A stretch of 64,000 nucleotides of DNA from contig BDSL01000050.1 of the NCBI GenBank assembly GCA_003116995.1, positions 558,001-622,000 of the forward strand. The letters are read 5' to 3'. The position numbers and the translations under genes were made by a program. Origin of the DNA: Yamagishiella unicocca (lineage: Eukaryota; Chlorophyta; Chlorophyceae; Chlamydomonadales; Volvocaceae). The notes beneath the pieces were generated by a model that saw nothing but the letters and a program-made list of their open reading frames with translations, did no database searches and was not told where the DNA came from. Below are positions 1-15,100 of the stretch, in pieces; position 1 is the stretch's first letter, and the number at the start of each line of letters is the position of its first letter.

Positions 1-103
1 ACTGCAGCAGCCGCTCCATCCATCCATCCATCCGTCCGCCACGGCAGCCCAGCGGGGGCAGCGCTCTCTCTATCTGCCGGCCACCAGCAGTCCAGCCGGC
101 TAG

Positions 104-3100
104 CTAGCGCTTCTGGAAGTTGAGGAAGGCCAGGCCCAGGCATGCGATGACGCGGAAGCCCGTCACGAAGCCAAACATTATGAGGACCAGCCAGCCGCGC
201 ATGTCGTACCTGCCGTACGACGATGGCAGGCACGCGAACAGTTTAATGAGATTGATTGGCGGTGGTTGGGTGGGTGGGTGGGTGAGCGGGTGGGTGGGTG
301 AGCGGGTGGGTGGGTGAGCGGGTGGGTGCGTGGAGTGAAGAGTAGTGGCGGTGGGTCGGGATCGACAGGAGTGCAGCCTGCCGCAGGGTGCGGGGGCTTG
401 AAAGGAAGCCTGTAAGTCGGCACCGAAAAGTAAGGCCATCCGCCGCCGGGGGCCCGGGGGGAGGTTACCGCCCACCGCCGGTGGCGAGAGTGCGGCGGGT
501 GGCCAGCTGGGGGGAGGAGGCAGGGGCCTCTAGGGGGGCGATGATGGCACACATGCAGCTAGGGGGAACATACGCCGTACGTGGACGGCGAGGCTGGCAC
601 ATGTCGTACATCGTGCGGACTTCTTGGGTCGATCGACGTGCATGGAAGCAGGACGACTACGACTGGCCGGCATTCATCAGGACGCTGTGCGTTCTCGTTG
701 CTTGGTTAGTGACCGCACATGGGACAGGGTCGGTCCGAGGCCACGTGATTGTCTTCGGATCGTTGCTTGCGTGCAGAAAGCGGCACTCCACGCGTCCGTG
801 GCTGGCCCAAAACAATGGATGGGTGGACACAACGGCGACCGAGCGAAGATAGCTCAGGTCATACGACACCGCACGACGACAGCATCTAGCGATGTCGGTA
901 TCGCGCTACCTCGCTCATGCACCTCACGCACTTACTCGTAGCCGAACGTCTCCCGGGTGAAGTCCGCGACGCTCATCACCATGCCTGGCCCTGCATTCGT
1001 ACGGTCGCAAAAGTGAATTACTTCTAGTGTTTTAGTGTCTTAGGGTTTTAGGGTGCCGTGGTTCCTTACATGACGCCGCAGGAACAGAATCACACCGCAG
1101 GAACAGAATCACACCGCAGGAACAGACGCACGCCGCTGGAACAGACGCACGCCGCTGGAACAGCGAAATATTCGCGGGATTAATATTCGCGGGTACGGTA
1201 GTCGTAGCCCCTAGGGCCTACGACCCTAGGGCTAAGACACATACCCATCCGATGTCTACCGTCCTAAAACCCTGAAGCAAACCCAGCCGCGCGTGCCCTA
1301 TCTGCCTATCTACCCACAACTCACCGACTGCAATGGTCTGGTTGTGAGCGTCGCCCAGCTGCGTTGTGACCACGCCGTAGATGGTGTAGGTGGCCGGGTT
1401 GAAGTAGTAGGCCCAGATCCACCAGGGCTTGATGTCGCGCTTGTAGACCAGGAAGCCGCAGTAGAGGTTCCACAGCAACAAGAAGAATGCAGCACCGCTG
1501 CGGGACGCATGCCGAAGGGCGGCGGCGTGGTGTGCGCCGCGTGCGTGGTGGGCGGGTTGCGGTGGGCGGATTTTAGATGCGCGTCACATATCAGCAGTAA
1601 ATGGGTGAGACGAAGCAGCAGGCTAGGCAGCTCGTCAAGTAAGCACTTACTTGCGACCGACCGACCTTATCACCGCCGACGCGCCTTAGCAAGCGAGAAA
1701 AGAAGGAAATAATAGCAAGGGGTGGATGGGGGGGTACGTAATTGTATGTGTGACCACCTCATGGCGGCCCTGCCTCACCACGCACGCACCTGGTTGCCAG
1801 CGGCACGGCGGGCAGGAGGCTCATGGCTGCCACCCCGAAGAAGGTGAAGGCCATGAGGTTGAGCCAGAAGAACAGCAGGAACCAGAAGAACTTGACGGCG
1901 GTGAACTCGAACTGCACCGTGAAGTAGACGATGATGGAGTAGAGGATGCTCTGGGCGGGGAGGGGCGGGGAGGGACGCAGCAGGGGGCGCGGACGCGGGG
2001 GTGTATAAAAACCGTTTTACGCAACGGGACTGGATAGTTGGCGCGGACCCAGGGTGGAGTGGCGTAGAAACCGGTTACACGACAGGTAGAGGGTGATTGC
2101 GGGCACGTACATAAGGTGTCGTCACGCAGTAGTAGTAATCAGCAGGCCGCCGGCGTTCATAGTAAGTGCAGCATTGCATTGTAGCAGCCGGCAGCTAGCT
2201 GGCCAGCCGGCCAGCTAGCGCGCCTGCCTGGTTCCTACACCTACCTGAACCGCGATGTACGGCATCTCCGCCGTGGTCTGACTCATCACGTACGGGATGA
2301 CGTGGAACATGCCGGCGGCGCGCTCGCGGTAGAATACCGCGCGGTCGCTGTTGACGACCGGCAGGATGGTGAGGCAGTTGCTGATGCCCATGAAGACGGT
2401 GGTGCTGTAGAGCGCGCCCATGATGTCCATGACGCCCAGCAGGGAGGTCCTGCGCGCGTGCCGTCGTACATGCCGTACGTCGTACATGTCGGGGGAACGG
2501 AACAACCAGGGAACCGTACGTCGATTATTGAAGCGAGAGGTACATACTTGCAGCCGAGAGGGGTAGGTACGTACGGCACGTGCTGCTGGGGCACGCACGC
2601 TTGGGCAGCAGCAGGGCCGGGCCGGGGTATATTATTTGTAGATCGCTGTAAGAACGAATCGCTCGATCGGGGAGGACCTGGACCTTCACTTCGCGGTGAT
2701 GACGACCTCCCCGCCTTCAAGTAAGCTCTCTCTGACGATAGTACTTGCCATATCTTGCTCTGACGACATTACCGGTACTGCCATACAAGTACAAAATCAT
2801 AACACGCGCCTTACCTACTACTTCCAAGTCCGGCTGGGGTCTGCCCGAAAGTCGCACGTCGATAGGACCGCCGCCGCGCGCTTGACGCGAGAAATAAACT
2901 AGTAAAAGGACACTGCGAGCTCCCCCCAGCCCGTCATCAGCTGTCACACCCGCACCCGCGCCTCCATCTATCCGTCGGTAGCTAGGTACCCGCCGCCGCC
3001 ACGTGCATGAGTGTATGTGTGCCACCCAGCCACCCGCCGCGCCCGCCGCCACGCACGCACCTACCAAACCCTGGCCCACCCCACCCCACCCCACCCCACC

Positions 3101-6100
3101 CCACCCCACCCCACCCCACCCCGCCCGCCGCCGTCACCCTCGCTCCCCACCGACCGACCTCTTGTTCCCTCGGTCCCAGTACAGCGTTCCGAACATAAGG
3201 CCCATGCCCAGCGTGACCAGGAAGCGCAGCACGTTGTACGGCGGGTTGCGCCAGTACGTGACCAGCGCGCGCCGTACGAGCAGCGCGTACTGCGCCGCCG
3301 CCGGCACCGCGAAGCGGCTGCTGAAGGTGAGCTGGCGGCTGCCTGGCTGCGGCTGGCTGCTGGCGTCGATGACTCGGGCGGTCCGGCTGATTGAGAAAAC
3401 ATGTGTGAGCAATTGTATGGTTAGGGAGCAGGGTAAGTGGGATCGGCTAAGGTGGTGACGACGGGCGGCGGGCAGGCGGATGGAGATCGCTAGAGCGAAT
3501 TCACCAGATAGGGTTCGGGGCGGACTGGCACACAAACATGCAATGGGGCGGGCGCGCATCGCGGATGGAGGATGGATTGGTCCGACGGTCCATCCATCCT
3601 ACCCGGTTGTGCGAGTTCCATGCATGTGATGCGAGTTTCATCCACGTGTGCACACACAGCACACCTGCCCACCCGCCAGGCGGGCAGTAGTAGTTCATCA
3701 GTTTCACTAGGTACACGCAGCAGGCGGGCGGGCAGGTAGGTAGGTAAAGCGCTCTATCTCCGGCCGCAGCACTCGATCGCCCGCCGCCCTGCCTTACCTG
3801 GCCAGCTCGCTTGCCGCCCACACGTCCGCGAAGTCGACTCCCAGGCGCCGCTCCGCCGCGGGTCCGGACACATCCAGCATCCAGTTGGCGGGGTTGAGCA
3901 CCGGCTCGTACCTGCTTGGCGGCGGTTAGTTGGTTAGTTGGTTGGTTGGTTGATTGCAGCTAGACTCCTTTCTTCGGCAAACCAAGGACTAACGCACAAG
4001 AGAGTAGTGGTTGCGGAGATACCTCTCTAGCTCGCAAGCAATTACTGTATGCACGCATTCGCAGCCGCGCGCCGGGTGCGCGTGAAAGTAAGCCCCAGTT
4101 GATGGGGACCGACTGCTGATCGTCTTTATGCCAGAAGAAGGCACACTTGTTACTGGTGCTGCTAGCCAGCTGCATGCGCGCTAGCAAATAAACGAGTCCC
4201 GAGCCGACGGCGCGCCTGGGCCATGCGCTGGGGGCCTACCACTGCAGCTATCTCCATCCGCGCTACTGCCTATGGACAGACAGCACCCATCCGTTAGTTT
4301 CCTGTGCAGAATAATCCCACCACCTCCGTCGCTCCCTAGCCCCTCGGTCGCCCCGCCCTCCCCCGCCTGCTATGCTGCCTCCCCATTGGCAGGCACGTAG
4401 GCACGTAGGCACGTAGGCCTCACCGCGGCACGCCGGCGACGCTGTTGAAGTGGGCTATGAGGTCCGCCTGCTGATCGCGACCCATGGGTCCGTTGAAGAT
4501 GACCCTGCCGCCGGGCTTGAGCAGCAGCAGCTCGTCGAACGCCTCGAAGATCTCGCGGCTGGGCTGGTGGATGGTGCACACGACGGTGCGGCCCGTGTTG
4601 ACGGCGTTGCGGACGGACGCCATCACCAGGGCGGCGGCGCGCGAGTCCAGGCCTGCGGACGTGCGTGCGTGGCTTATGTGTCGTACGTACGTGCGTGTCT
4701 TATGCATGTGTGGTACGTACGTGTGCATATGTGTGGTGCGTGTTTTATGTCTGGTGCGTGTCTTATGTGTGGTGCGTGTGTATATGTGTATCGTGTGTTT
4801 TAAATATGCTGAGCTGAGCCGCGAAGTAGACTTAGCGCGAGGAGACCAAGGAATCCGGAGGCAGTGCGGGGCGCTCGATCGGCTGATCGGACACCCCAAC
4901 TGCCACACACGATTGGCGCCCAGCCACCAGCAGCTAGCAGCCGCCCACCCAAACCGGCCGTTGCTTCGCGGACATAATACCCCCCCCTCCCCGCAACCCA
5001 CCGCTCGTCGGCTCGTCCATAAACACCACTGAGGGGTTGGCCACCAGCTCCACAGCTATGGTCAGCCGCTTGCGGGCCTCCGTGGAGAGTCCGCCGCCGC
5101 TGCCCGGCCAGCCCACCATGGCCCCAGCCAGGGGCCGCAGCTCCGCCACGTCCATCACCCCCTCCACGAAGCCCTGCAGCGCCGCCCGGTCCGGCAGGAG
5201 ACCCGCCGGCAGCCGCATGCGGGCAGAGAACACCAGAGACTCCAGCACGGTGGCCTGCGCGGAGGAGGGACGCGGAGGGGCGGAGGCGAGGTGGGGCGGG
5301 GCGGAGATCCGGAGGGGCGGAGATCCGGGGTGGGGCGGGGCGGAGATCCGCGTGGACGGAGATCCGGAGCTAGCTAGCTAGCCGGCCAGGTACCTAGCTA
5401 CCTGCGGGTTGTGCACGTCGAACTGCTCCACGTAGCCCATCACCCGCGAGAAGGTGGTCATGAGCTTGGGGTGGCCGTCCAGCAGCTGGCGCCCCTCCAC
5501 CCGCCCCCCCGTCTTGCGGCCCGCCAGCACGTCCATCAGCGTGGTCTTGCCAGCGCCCGAGGCGCCCATCAGCGCCGTCAGCACGCCGGGCCGGAAGCTG
5601 CCGCTGACCTCGCGCAGCAGCTGCAGTTCGCCGCCTGTGGTGGTGGTTAGTTAGCATGTGCAAGCACGCGCACAGCGCACAGCAGCGGGTGGGGGGGTGA
5701 GTTGACGAGCAGCGGTTATTAGGCAGGCAGGCCGGATGTGCAACGAAGTGGACGACGGCAACATGGGTACTCGTGTAAGGAACTGTAGTCGCTTCGATCG
5801 CGGTCAGACGCGGCCCCGGTTTGTAGGTGCGGCGGCGACGGCGGCGGCGGTGACCCCAGCGCGCGGCGGGACGCACTTTAAGACAATTTCAGCTGCACAC
5901 ACAGCGAGCAGCTTAGCGCTTTCTAAGCTAAGGAAAGCCTTAAGCTTGGCAATATAGGGCAATACCTTTGCTGGGGACGAAGTAGGAGATACTGTGGAAG
6001 GCCAGCGACATGGGCTGGAAGTGCAGCTCGCTCCCGCCCACCCTGACCGCCACCGCGCCGCCACCGCCCTCAGCAGCAGGAGCTTGTGAGTCCGCAGCAG

Positions 6101-9100
6101 CAGCAGCAGCCAACATCGACGCCGTGGTCGTCGCCGCCAGAGAGTCGTCGGAGGGCTTCGGCTGGACGCTGAGCAGCTCCAGGGGGGCCTGCACGCACAC
6201 ACGCGGTACGGCACGATGCGTACGGTAGGTGGGTGCGTTACAATTTGTTATATTATGGATGGGGCGGGATGGAGGGGTAGGTGAGGCCAGGGGGCGGAGC
6301 TACCGCTACTATTGGGCTAGCTACTATTGGGCTAGCTACTCTTGGGCTAGCTACTATTGGGCTGGCTACTATTGGGCTAGCTACTACTGGGCTGGCTACT
6401 ATTGGGCTACGATCCGGCTGCTATTGCGGCGCAACGTCGGTGGAGACCGTTCCAGCGAAGCGACATCAGCGCGCGTGCAGTGCACACGAGGATAATCAAG
6501 CGTGGCCCCTTGCCTACGAAAAAAAGACCGGAGAACGACGAGAATGAAGAACCCGCCAGACCACATTTGCAGCAGCAGCAGTCGAGCCGTTCGGCTGCGC
6601 GCGCCGTTCGCCTATGCTGCCGCCGCCTGCTGCCCTAGGCCCCCGTAGCTGCCCTCCCTGCCGCCTCGCTCGCAGCTAGCAGCGCGTGCAAGCACCTGTG
6701 ACGACTTGGGCTTGGCGGGGCAGCCGGTGCAGGGAGCTACCTTGTTGCTGCTGCCGGGGCGCGGATCCTGCTGCACCGGCGCACACAGGTATGTACGTAG
6801 GGGCAGGGTCGGGTCGGGTCGGGCTTGGGCGTCGTGACCTTGTTGTCTTCATTGCTATGTTTAGCAGGTATACATTTTATTTTTTCAAAATTAAAAACAC
6901 GTGTGCAGATACAGCAGCAGGGCAGCAGCGGAGGCGGCCCTGATGCACGCAGGATAAGTAAAGCAGGTGGGCGTTCAGAGGCAGCAGGTAGGGGTTGTTT
7001 TAGGCAGTAGGAGCCGGCGCGGCGGCCAGCAGCAGACGGTAGTGGACGGCGGACCCTACCCGCCCTAGCTACGTAGGCCGCACGCATCGCGGACCACAGT
7101 CGAGCGAGCAGCCACTATCAGCAGTAGTTGTTGTATTCTGGTCATTACGTGGATGGACATCCGCCTGCAAGCCCTTTTCACTGTCGCGCGCTAAGACGTG
7201 GCACAACAATAACAGTAGTGGCGGACTCCCCTCGCCTGCTTGGTCGCCCACGCACGCTTTCTCCCTCATCCTCATCCACGGCACCGAGCCCGGTCCCCAG
7301 CTAGCTAGCCCCCCAGCTAGCTAGCCCCCCAGCTAGCTAGCCGCCCAATCCGGCGGCCTATCTAGCTACCTGCTGCTTCATCCGCATCATCACCTCCTCC
7401 TCCGTCAGCTCGTCCGCGCAGTCCTCAGCCGGCGGTGGCTGGTTGCCCGAGGGTGCTGCGAGCAGCAGCAGCGGCAGCAGCAGCAGCACACAACGGAAGG
7501 CAGCGACATCAGAGCGAAGCGAGCTGTGCCGCAAACGACGACGAACACCACCAGCGGCACCAGCAGCAGCAGACGGCAGCAGAGGCGCATATACTGCCAG
7601 ACGGCAATCGATGTAGGTATGTGTAGGCATGTGTGGGTATGTGGCATGTGTGGGTACCGGTGTGCAGCCAGCAGGCGGCCGGCGGGCGGATGCGGCGAGG
7701 CGGGCGGACGTGTATTGTTCGATCGGCGGGGGAGGTAGAGACCAGCAGGTGGGGGCAACAGCTGCTGCGTTAGGGTGCGTTCGTGCGGATGAGGGCACGC
7801 CCCACTTACGCGGCAGCCTCGCCAGCGCAGCCGCCTGCAGCCAGGTGAGCAGCGCCGCAGTGGCGAACTCCATGCCGATGCCGATCCACACCCACTTCCA
7901 CTCGCGTTGGAAGCCGCGGTACTGCAGCACGAACTGCACGCGAGCGAGGCGGAGGTGTGTGTGGGGGGGGGTTGGGGGGGGTTTACAATAATGCAGGTGT
8001 GTGTATGGGGGGGGGTTACAAGTAAAGAACCGGTAACTCGACTGGGGTAATGTAGTTGGTGCATAGCCTTCATACTTCGCAACGCGCGCGCATGCTACTG
8101 GACGGCCACACAGACGGGGGGGGTTTACAATAATGCGGGTGTGTGTGTGGGGGGGGGGGTGTTGTTGGGCGAGGTTAGGTAGGGAGGGGTGTGCGGTGTA
8201 CAACGTAATAAGAGCACCTCCGCACCCGCACCCGCACCCGCACCCGCACGTCTGCGGCAGCATGTACGACATACGCACGGCTCGCCCCGGCGGTAGGTCC
8301 CGGCCGTACTTCCCCAGGCCGATGCAAAACCCAGACGCTCCCCGTCAGCCGCGCGCCTCCCGGCCCCTACCTCCATCTCCTACCGTCCGTCGTTCTCTTA
8401 CAACTTATGCTGTCACATTGTGAAGGACCCTTCCCCCGAGTGCTTGACATCCCCTGCCCTGCTCTCATACATGCAATCCACTACTCCGCGCCCCGCCTTC
8501 GGCATCAGCAGCTAGCCGGCCCCCCACGCACACGTACGGCGGACTTGCACGCACCATGCCCAGGGGCTCGCCCGGCGGCGCGCCGTACATGGCCGCGTCG
8601 TCGTTCCAGTCTTCCGACGTGAGCTCGTTGATGGACATGGACCGCACCGTCCAGCTCATGGGGCTGATCCAGTAGAGCCAGATCCACCAGCCGGGAATCG
8701 AACCTGCGCGCGCAGCACGCGTCCGACGGGCAGCGACCACGTGCGTACGGAAGTACGGATGAATACACGGCAGAGTCAGTGATGGTTTGAATAACCACAC
8801 ACAAGCGAACGGCTGGGACTCAAGTTCCGTTTTCGTTAGATTATATCGATTTGATAGCACACGCATGCGGTTTCACTTCCGTACACCACGTACATTTATG
8901 CTGGCAAGCATGCGGTTTGGGCATATGCGCCCTTCTGCACTGCTTTCTGTTTTATCTGCCGACTAATAACGGCGGCAGCAAGTTACTAGTCGACCGCCTA
9001 GTGGGTGCGTGGGTCGCTTGTAGCAGGGGCAGGTAGGGTGTGGGTCAGTGGCAATCGTCAAAGCGACGCGCGACGCACGGGGGCGCACGAGTGCGTGGTG

Positions 9101-12100
9101 CGTACGACACGTACACACGTACGAACTTCCGTGCACGGCCCCGCCACCTCGTACAGGTGTACGACACGACACACTCACTTCTCGCGATGGGGAAGCCCGA
9201 GGTGGCGATGCTGAGCATCAGCGCAACCGCGCCCAGGCCCTGCAGGCCAGACAGCCAGCGGGGAGGAGTCCAGGGAGGGAGCGAGGGAGGGACGGAGCTG
9301 CCGTGGGGAGCCAGATAGATGGGGATTGAAGTAAAACCGCACTGATGTCATCCATGCAAACATCCCCCACCCCGGCAGCCCCACATGGCAGCCAACGACG
9401 GAGTGCGTACGAACAGGCAGCAAGCACGAAACGAATCGCGCACGGTACGACACGCATCGTCGTCACGTGCGTGTGTGTTTCGTCACGTGCGTGTGCGCGG
9501 TCACCGGTAGACGTACGTGAGGTAGCAGCGATTGAGGAATACAACGGATGAATACAACGTGCGTGGGAGCGAGGGAGAGGTGGCTGGGGTCAGGGGGGTG
9601 CCGCTAGCTAGCTTGGGGGATCCGTGGCGTGTTTGCGTACGTGACCACCTCGCCGTCGCCTTCCACGTCGCGCCACCACCAGGGCGGCGGTATCGCTCCG
9701 ATCGAACCACTTCAAGCTAGCATGGCCCCTCCCCTCCCTGCCTGCCCCTCACCACTCTACCTGCTGCCCCTCCGTCCCCTCCCCTCCCGTCCCGGCGCTC
9801 GCTCGCCGAGTCATGCATTCCCCGCCGCCCCGCCCACAGTACGATACGACGCGCGCGGAACTAATAACGCACTGCTGCTGCCTGCCCGTACACGCACGCA
9901 CACACGCACACCCACCCACCTGCGCCAGCACGCCGTTGCGCATCACCGCTCCGAGGCACTGGAAGAGGGAGGTGCTGAAGGCGCCGCAAGCCACCAGGTT
10001 GAGCCAGAAGATGAAGAACCTGCTCGGCCGGCCGCCGCGCGGTCATCAGGTAGGCAGGTAGAGCGGAGCGTGGATGGGCACGGGCGTGGGTGTGGGCGGA
10101 GGGGGATGAGTACGTAGCTGTGGGGCGGTCGTACGGGGTTGGAGGTTGGCGGTTGGCGGTTGCTGTTGGGTGTCGGTTTGTTGGTTATTGGCCGCCGGCG
10201 GCTGGCTGCTCGCTGGATAGCTCGTCACGCAGGCGAGTAGATAAGAGCGCGCGGACCTACCTGCCCGCGTCGGGCACGAAGCCGACTGAGAAGTAGACCA
10301 TGACGGACCAGACGCTGGCGTTGAGGAGGTGCTCGGGGATGCGCAGCAGCGCGCCGTTGAGGGTGTAGGCGGCGGCGTTGTAAAAGTGGTGGTCGCGCTG
10401 CTTGAAGAACACCGGCAGCTTGCGGACGTATTGGTCCACGGAGTTGAAGCCGCCCATGAACCTGGAGGGAGGGAGGGGGGGGGATTTCGAGGAAGCCCTA
10501 TGGCAGCCAACCGGGGGTACCGATCCCTCGGAGGGGAGTAACTATGGTGGTTACCCCGCCCACGTGCAGGCGACCGACAACACTAGCCAGAACGGATAGG
10601 GCAGGCAATTAATTATATTAAGCTTATACATGTTAGTAAGACCCGTGGATGCGAGGGAAGGAGGGAGCGGGGAGTGGAGTGGAGTGGAGTAGTGGGACCC
10701 AGCCGCCAGGCCCAAGCAAGCAAGGAACTCAACCCAGGTAGGGGCTCAGCGGACCACAGCCTACCGGTCTGCCTGCTGCCCGCGCGCATAACTACTTGCT
10801 TGCCTGCCTGGCGCCCTGGCCCGCCCCCTCGCCTGCTGCGTGCTTCAAGCAAACCCGCGCACAGCCCACACGTGAGGGGTGGGCCCAGACCCATAGCTAG
10901 ATAGGTGGGTAGGTGGGCAGCTAGGTAGGTGGGTAGCTAGGTAGGTGGCTAGGTGGCTAGGTGGACATGTGCGCTGCGCTCACATGACCATGAGGCTGAA
11001 GAAGATGACCGACAGGAACAGGTTGGCGTCGTCGAAGGTGTCCTTGGCCAGCCGGATGAAGGAGGTGCTCACGATGAAGGCAACGAACATGATCTGAGTG
11101 ATGTTATTAGTTTGGGGGGGGTTTACAAGTAAAGAACCGGTAACTCGACTGGGGTAATGTAGTTGGTGTGTAGCTGAGGGGGTTTACAAGTAAAGAACCG
11201 GTAACTCGACTGGGGTAATGTTGGGGTATTAGTTTGGGCGGGGGGGGGGGAGAGTCGCGGACGCGCATGGCGTGGGCGCATAGCGGTAGCAGCGGATACC
11301 TGCTGCAGGAAGGTGCGAATGTGCTGGCCGGTGTGTGTGAGGTGTGTGTGAGGTGTGTGTGAGGTGTGTGTGAGGTGTGTGTGAGGTGTGTGTGAGGTGT
11401 GTGTGAGGTGTGTGTGAGGTGTGTGTGAGGTGTGTGTGAGGTGTGTGTGTGAGGTGTGTGTGGGGAGGAGATGGGTTACTTCACCGCCCAGAAGCAGCGA
11501 AGAATGGATCCGTTGGCTGGGTGCGTGTGTCCGTGCGTGTGTATGTGCCTATCTAGGTACATAGAGGCGGCGGACGTACGTACTGCGCGGGTCGCAGACA
11601 GCAAACCGCGCCGCGCATCCCGCCCGCTCGTTGCCGTCGCGTGAGACAGCCAAACAGTAGGCCACGTCCAAGGCAAGAGAAACAAGTAAGGGAGCTGCCC
11701 AACCATGAGAGGGAGGGTGGTGGCCCCCGCCGTTCGCCCCTACGACCACCACCACCACCAGCCACCGCCACACACACCCCGCCAACCACGCACCCCTTCA
11801 CCGATGAAGTGCAACGACTGCCCCCACCTGCCCCGCTCCCGCCAGCATGAACAGCTTGTTGCGGCGCAGCAGCAGGATCTCCCGCCGCAGCGTCGACCAC
11901 ATCATTTGCCAGCCCGTCTGGGCGTACCTGCGGGGCCAGCACGCGTGCCGCGCGTGCGGTGCGTGCCGTGCGTGGAGGAGGCGGCGGGCGGGTGGCATGC
12001 ATGGTCTAGCTAGCGGGGGACGTACGGCGGAGGAGCATGCAGGGCCGGGAGAGGGTTCCAGCGAGCAGCCCGGTCTCGTTAGTTCATCAAGTTTCATAAA

Positions 12101-15100
12101 CAACTTCTCAAAGTTATGAACAAGTAAGCTAAGACGAGTAGTGCGAACACCGATAATAACGTAAAAGGATTGACAAAAGCAATCCACGCTCGCCCGCCTT
12201 CACAGCAGCGAACGGCGTGTGGTGCAATTATTGCAGGGGCGTATGCTTTCACGAAAAGCACGGGATCGATCGGTGGACTCACGGGCTGTTGTGCAGCACC
12301 ATGCCCTGCAGCGGGTGCCGGTGGGGGGGGCCGTCCAGCCGCTGCTGCAGCTCACGGCCGCCGGGGGTCTGCTCAAAGGCCTTCGCTCCATCCAACGAAC
12401 CCACACGCAGGCGCCGCAGCCAGCAGTAGTAGAAGCGCGAGAGTCGGCGGGGGGAGGGGGCCATCAGGAGATTGAGGAGGTAGGAGCAGGGCGGCGGGGA
12501 CGACACACATACACACGCACCGAACAGGCTTGGGTCAGGAAGCAGCAAGAGCAGAAGGGCCACACGCGGCCGCAGGCCGCGCGCCTGAATGTCGGGCTAG
12601 CTTCTTTGGTTTACGCAGCAGCAAGTAAGGTGCGGTCGGGCGAGCGCAAGCAGCGTTGTTGGTTGTGCTGCTGATGAGCCCGTCGCCCCCGGTAGGACTG
12701 CCAGTCGTGGCGGCGGCGGCGGCGGCCTCCCTCCCTTCCCCCTAACTCCCCCCTCCCTCCCTCCCTTTCGCATCCACGGGTCTTCCTCGAAACCCTCCCT
12801 CTCGCTAAGCTAGTGCCCCCGCTCGCGGCGGTAGCAAACCCACCGCAAAGTAACACTCCCCCCCGCCATTACGCAGACGGGTTTCCTCTCTACCCGCACG
12901 TACACACATATACACACAGGCCGTACATTACCATACACATAGGCCGTACATTTACACACAAAAAAACATACAAATGTGCCGTAGACACGTACACGCACGT
13001 ACCTCCTTGATTCTCCGCGGGGTGATCCACGACCACTTCTGCCCCTCCTCCCTCGGCTGCCAGTACTTGGCCTGGTCCACACATCCCGTCACCTCCTGCG
13101 AGCGATGCGAGCAGGTGATGCGAGTAATGCTTAGGAGCTAGATATTTAGGATAGGAAAGGATAGATAGGTAGGTGCGTTGCTTGGGGGAGGAGCGAGCGA
13201 ACGGTAACGGTAACGGTCGCGCGGATCAGCGAACACGACGAGGACCGGTATTCGCCGAGGCATCGACCGCGGCGGTAGGTAGGTAGGTAGCTTAAAATCC
13301 GCTTAAAATCCAGGTCCAGGGAAGGCTGCCCTAGGCACCCCTACTTGATTGTCCGGGCACGACTCATAAGTCCCACCGGGTAGGGCGGTCGAGCCCCCCC
13401 CTGTTGCTCCCTCGGTCCATCTATCCATGCGAGAGGGAGAGGTAACAATAAAAGATAGAACCGGTAACGCGACTGGGGAATTGTAGCGTGTGCATAGCCT
13501 TCGGACACCGGGACGCGCGCATAGGGAGGTGTAGGGAGAAAGGGCAAGGGTCCATCCGTACGGGGCCTACCGCGTGGATGGACCCTGTCGCCGTCCCCCC
13601 CCCCCACGCTACATTTTCCCCAGCCGCGTTACCGGGTCTATTATTGTAACCCCCCGCATCGTCATCGCCCTTATCACCTCTGGGCCCTGGCCAGGTGAGT
13701 TCCCCCCCCGGGTCGGGCACATGTGTTGTTCGCGTTTTGCTAGTCGTTGCGTTCCTGGTCTGCGGGCATCGGGACTTGCGTCTAGGCTCTCGCGGTCTCC
13801 GGTCCCCCTTCTGCTATACCATCGTTCGCGGCCTCCCCCAATTCTCCAGCTAGCGCCCAAAATAATAATAATATTATTATTATTACGCCGGCCGGAGCCT
13901 GGCGTGTATTAAGGGGGTGCGTGGGGAACTGAGGGGCGGACTCCGCCCCTATATGTCCCCACCACCGGCTAGCGCCCAAAACAAACCGACTTCGCGAAAC
14001 GTTTCTTTGCGTCACGCGGGGTCCTCGCGTCCGTAAGCCTAGGCGCCGCCGAAGATTTAACTTAACCGCCGAAGGTCGACATACGACATCCGTCTTTCGT
14101 TTCCTCAACCAAGTCCTCCAGCGTGCATCTCGAAACGACTTTTTCAACGGTTTTTCTCGCATCCACGGGTCTTCCTCACAACCCCCCCAAAAATCCCCTC
14201 CCTCTCCCCCTTACCCCTTAAAACCCTCCTTCCCCCCCTTAAACCCCCCTCCCCCTCCCCTCTCCTCCCTCTCCACCACCGCCGCGTCCCTCGCACCTGC
14301 AGGAAGTCCGCCACCGTCTTGGTGGGCGGCACCTGCAGCTCCAGGCCGCTGAAGAAGGGCACCACCTCCTCCCTGGAGCCCAGGAACACGATGCGGCCGT
14401 GGGACAGCACCATGACGTCATCGAACATGTCGTACACCTCGGGGCTGGGCTGCAGCAGAGACACAAGCATGGTGGCCTGCGGGCGGGGGGGTGCGGGGTA
14501 GGGAAGGGGAGGAGGGGGGTAGGGGACGCGACGGGGAAGGGGGGGGGAGGCAAATAATTATAAACACAGGCGGCAGCAGCAGCGGCTGCTGTACTTGTAG
14601 TTGCAGCGCGCCGCCGCGCCGCGCTCGCTCCCTCGCTGCCGCTGTTCGCACGCTCTTTCGTTCATCGCTCGGTTCATCGCTCCATCCCCTCATGACACAT
14701 GGCACGTACGTACGTTCATGTAGATGGCCAGGTTTCGGAGCGCCTTTGTGATGATGAGCGTGGAGGCGCTGTCCAGCCCTGTGGAGATCTCGTCCAGGAA
14801 CATGACCTGAGCCAGACCCACAGCCATCTCGCCTGCACGCACGCATCACGCGACGGCATACATACAGCATATATGCGGTTAGGTAGGTAGGTTGGTATCG
14901 CCGCATGCAGCGACCAAAAGGCAGCAGAGACGACGCAAAACAACCACCAATTCAATCGTGCTCACTCACTCAATCGATCGCGGGTCTTTTTTTAACTAGC
15001 CTTGCTTCCCCGTCAGCTTACTAGATAGCTACATGTTGACGTCAGTCTATCTTCCGCGCCTGTCGCATTCACTCATCCATCCATGCATTAACTATCACCC

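Noticed and set aside
8220..8400. Possible extra ABCG exon (minus strand, [13 protein letters not shown])
   Set aside because: Exons 8555..8703 and 7810..7933 join in phase and align continuously with the PDR family without it. It is more likely intronic.
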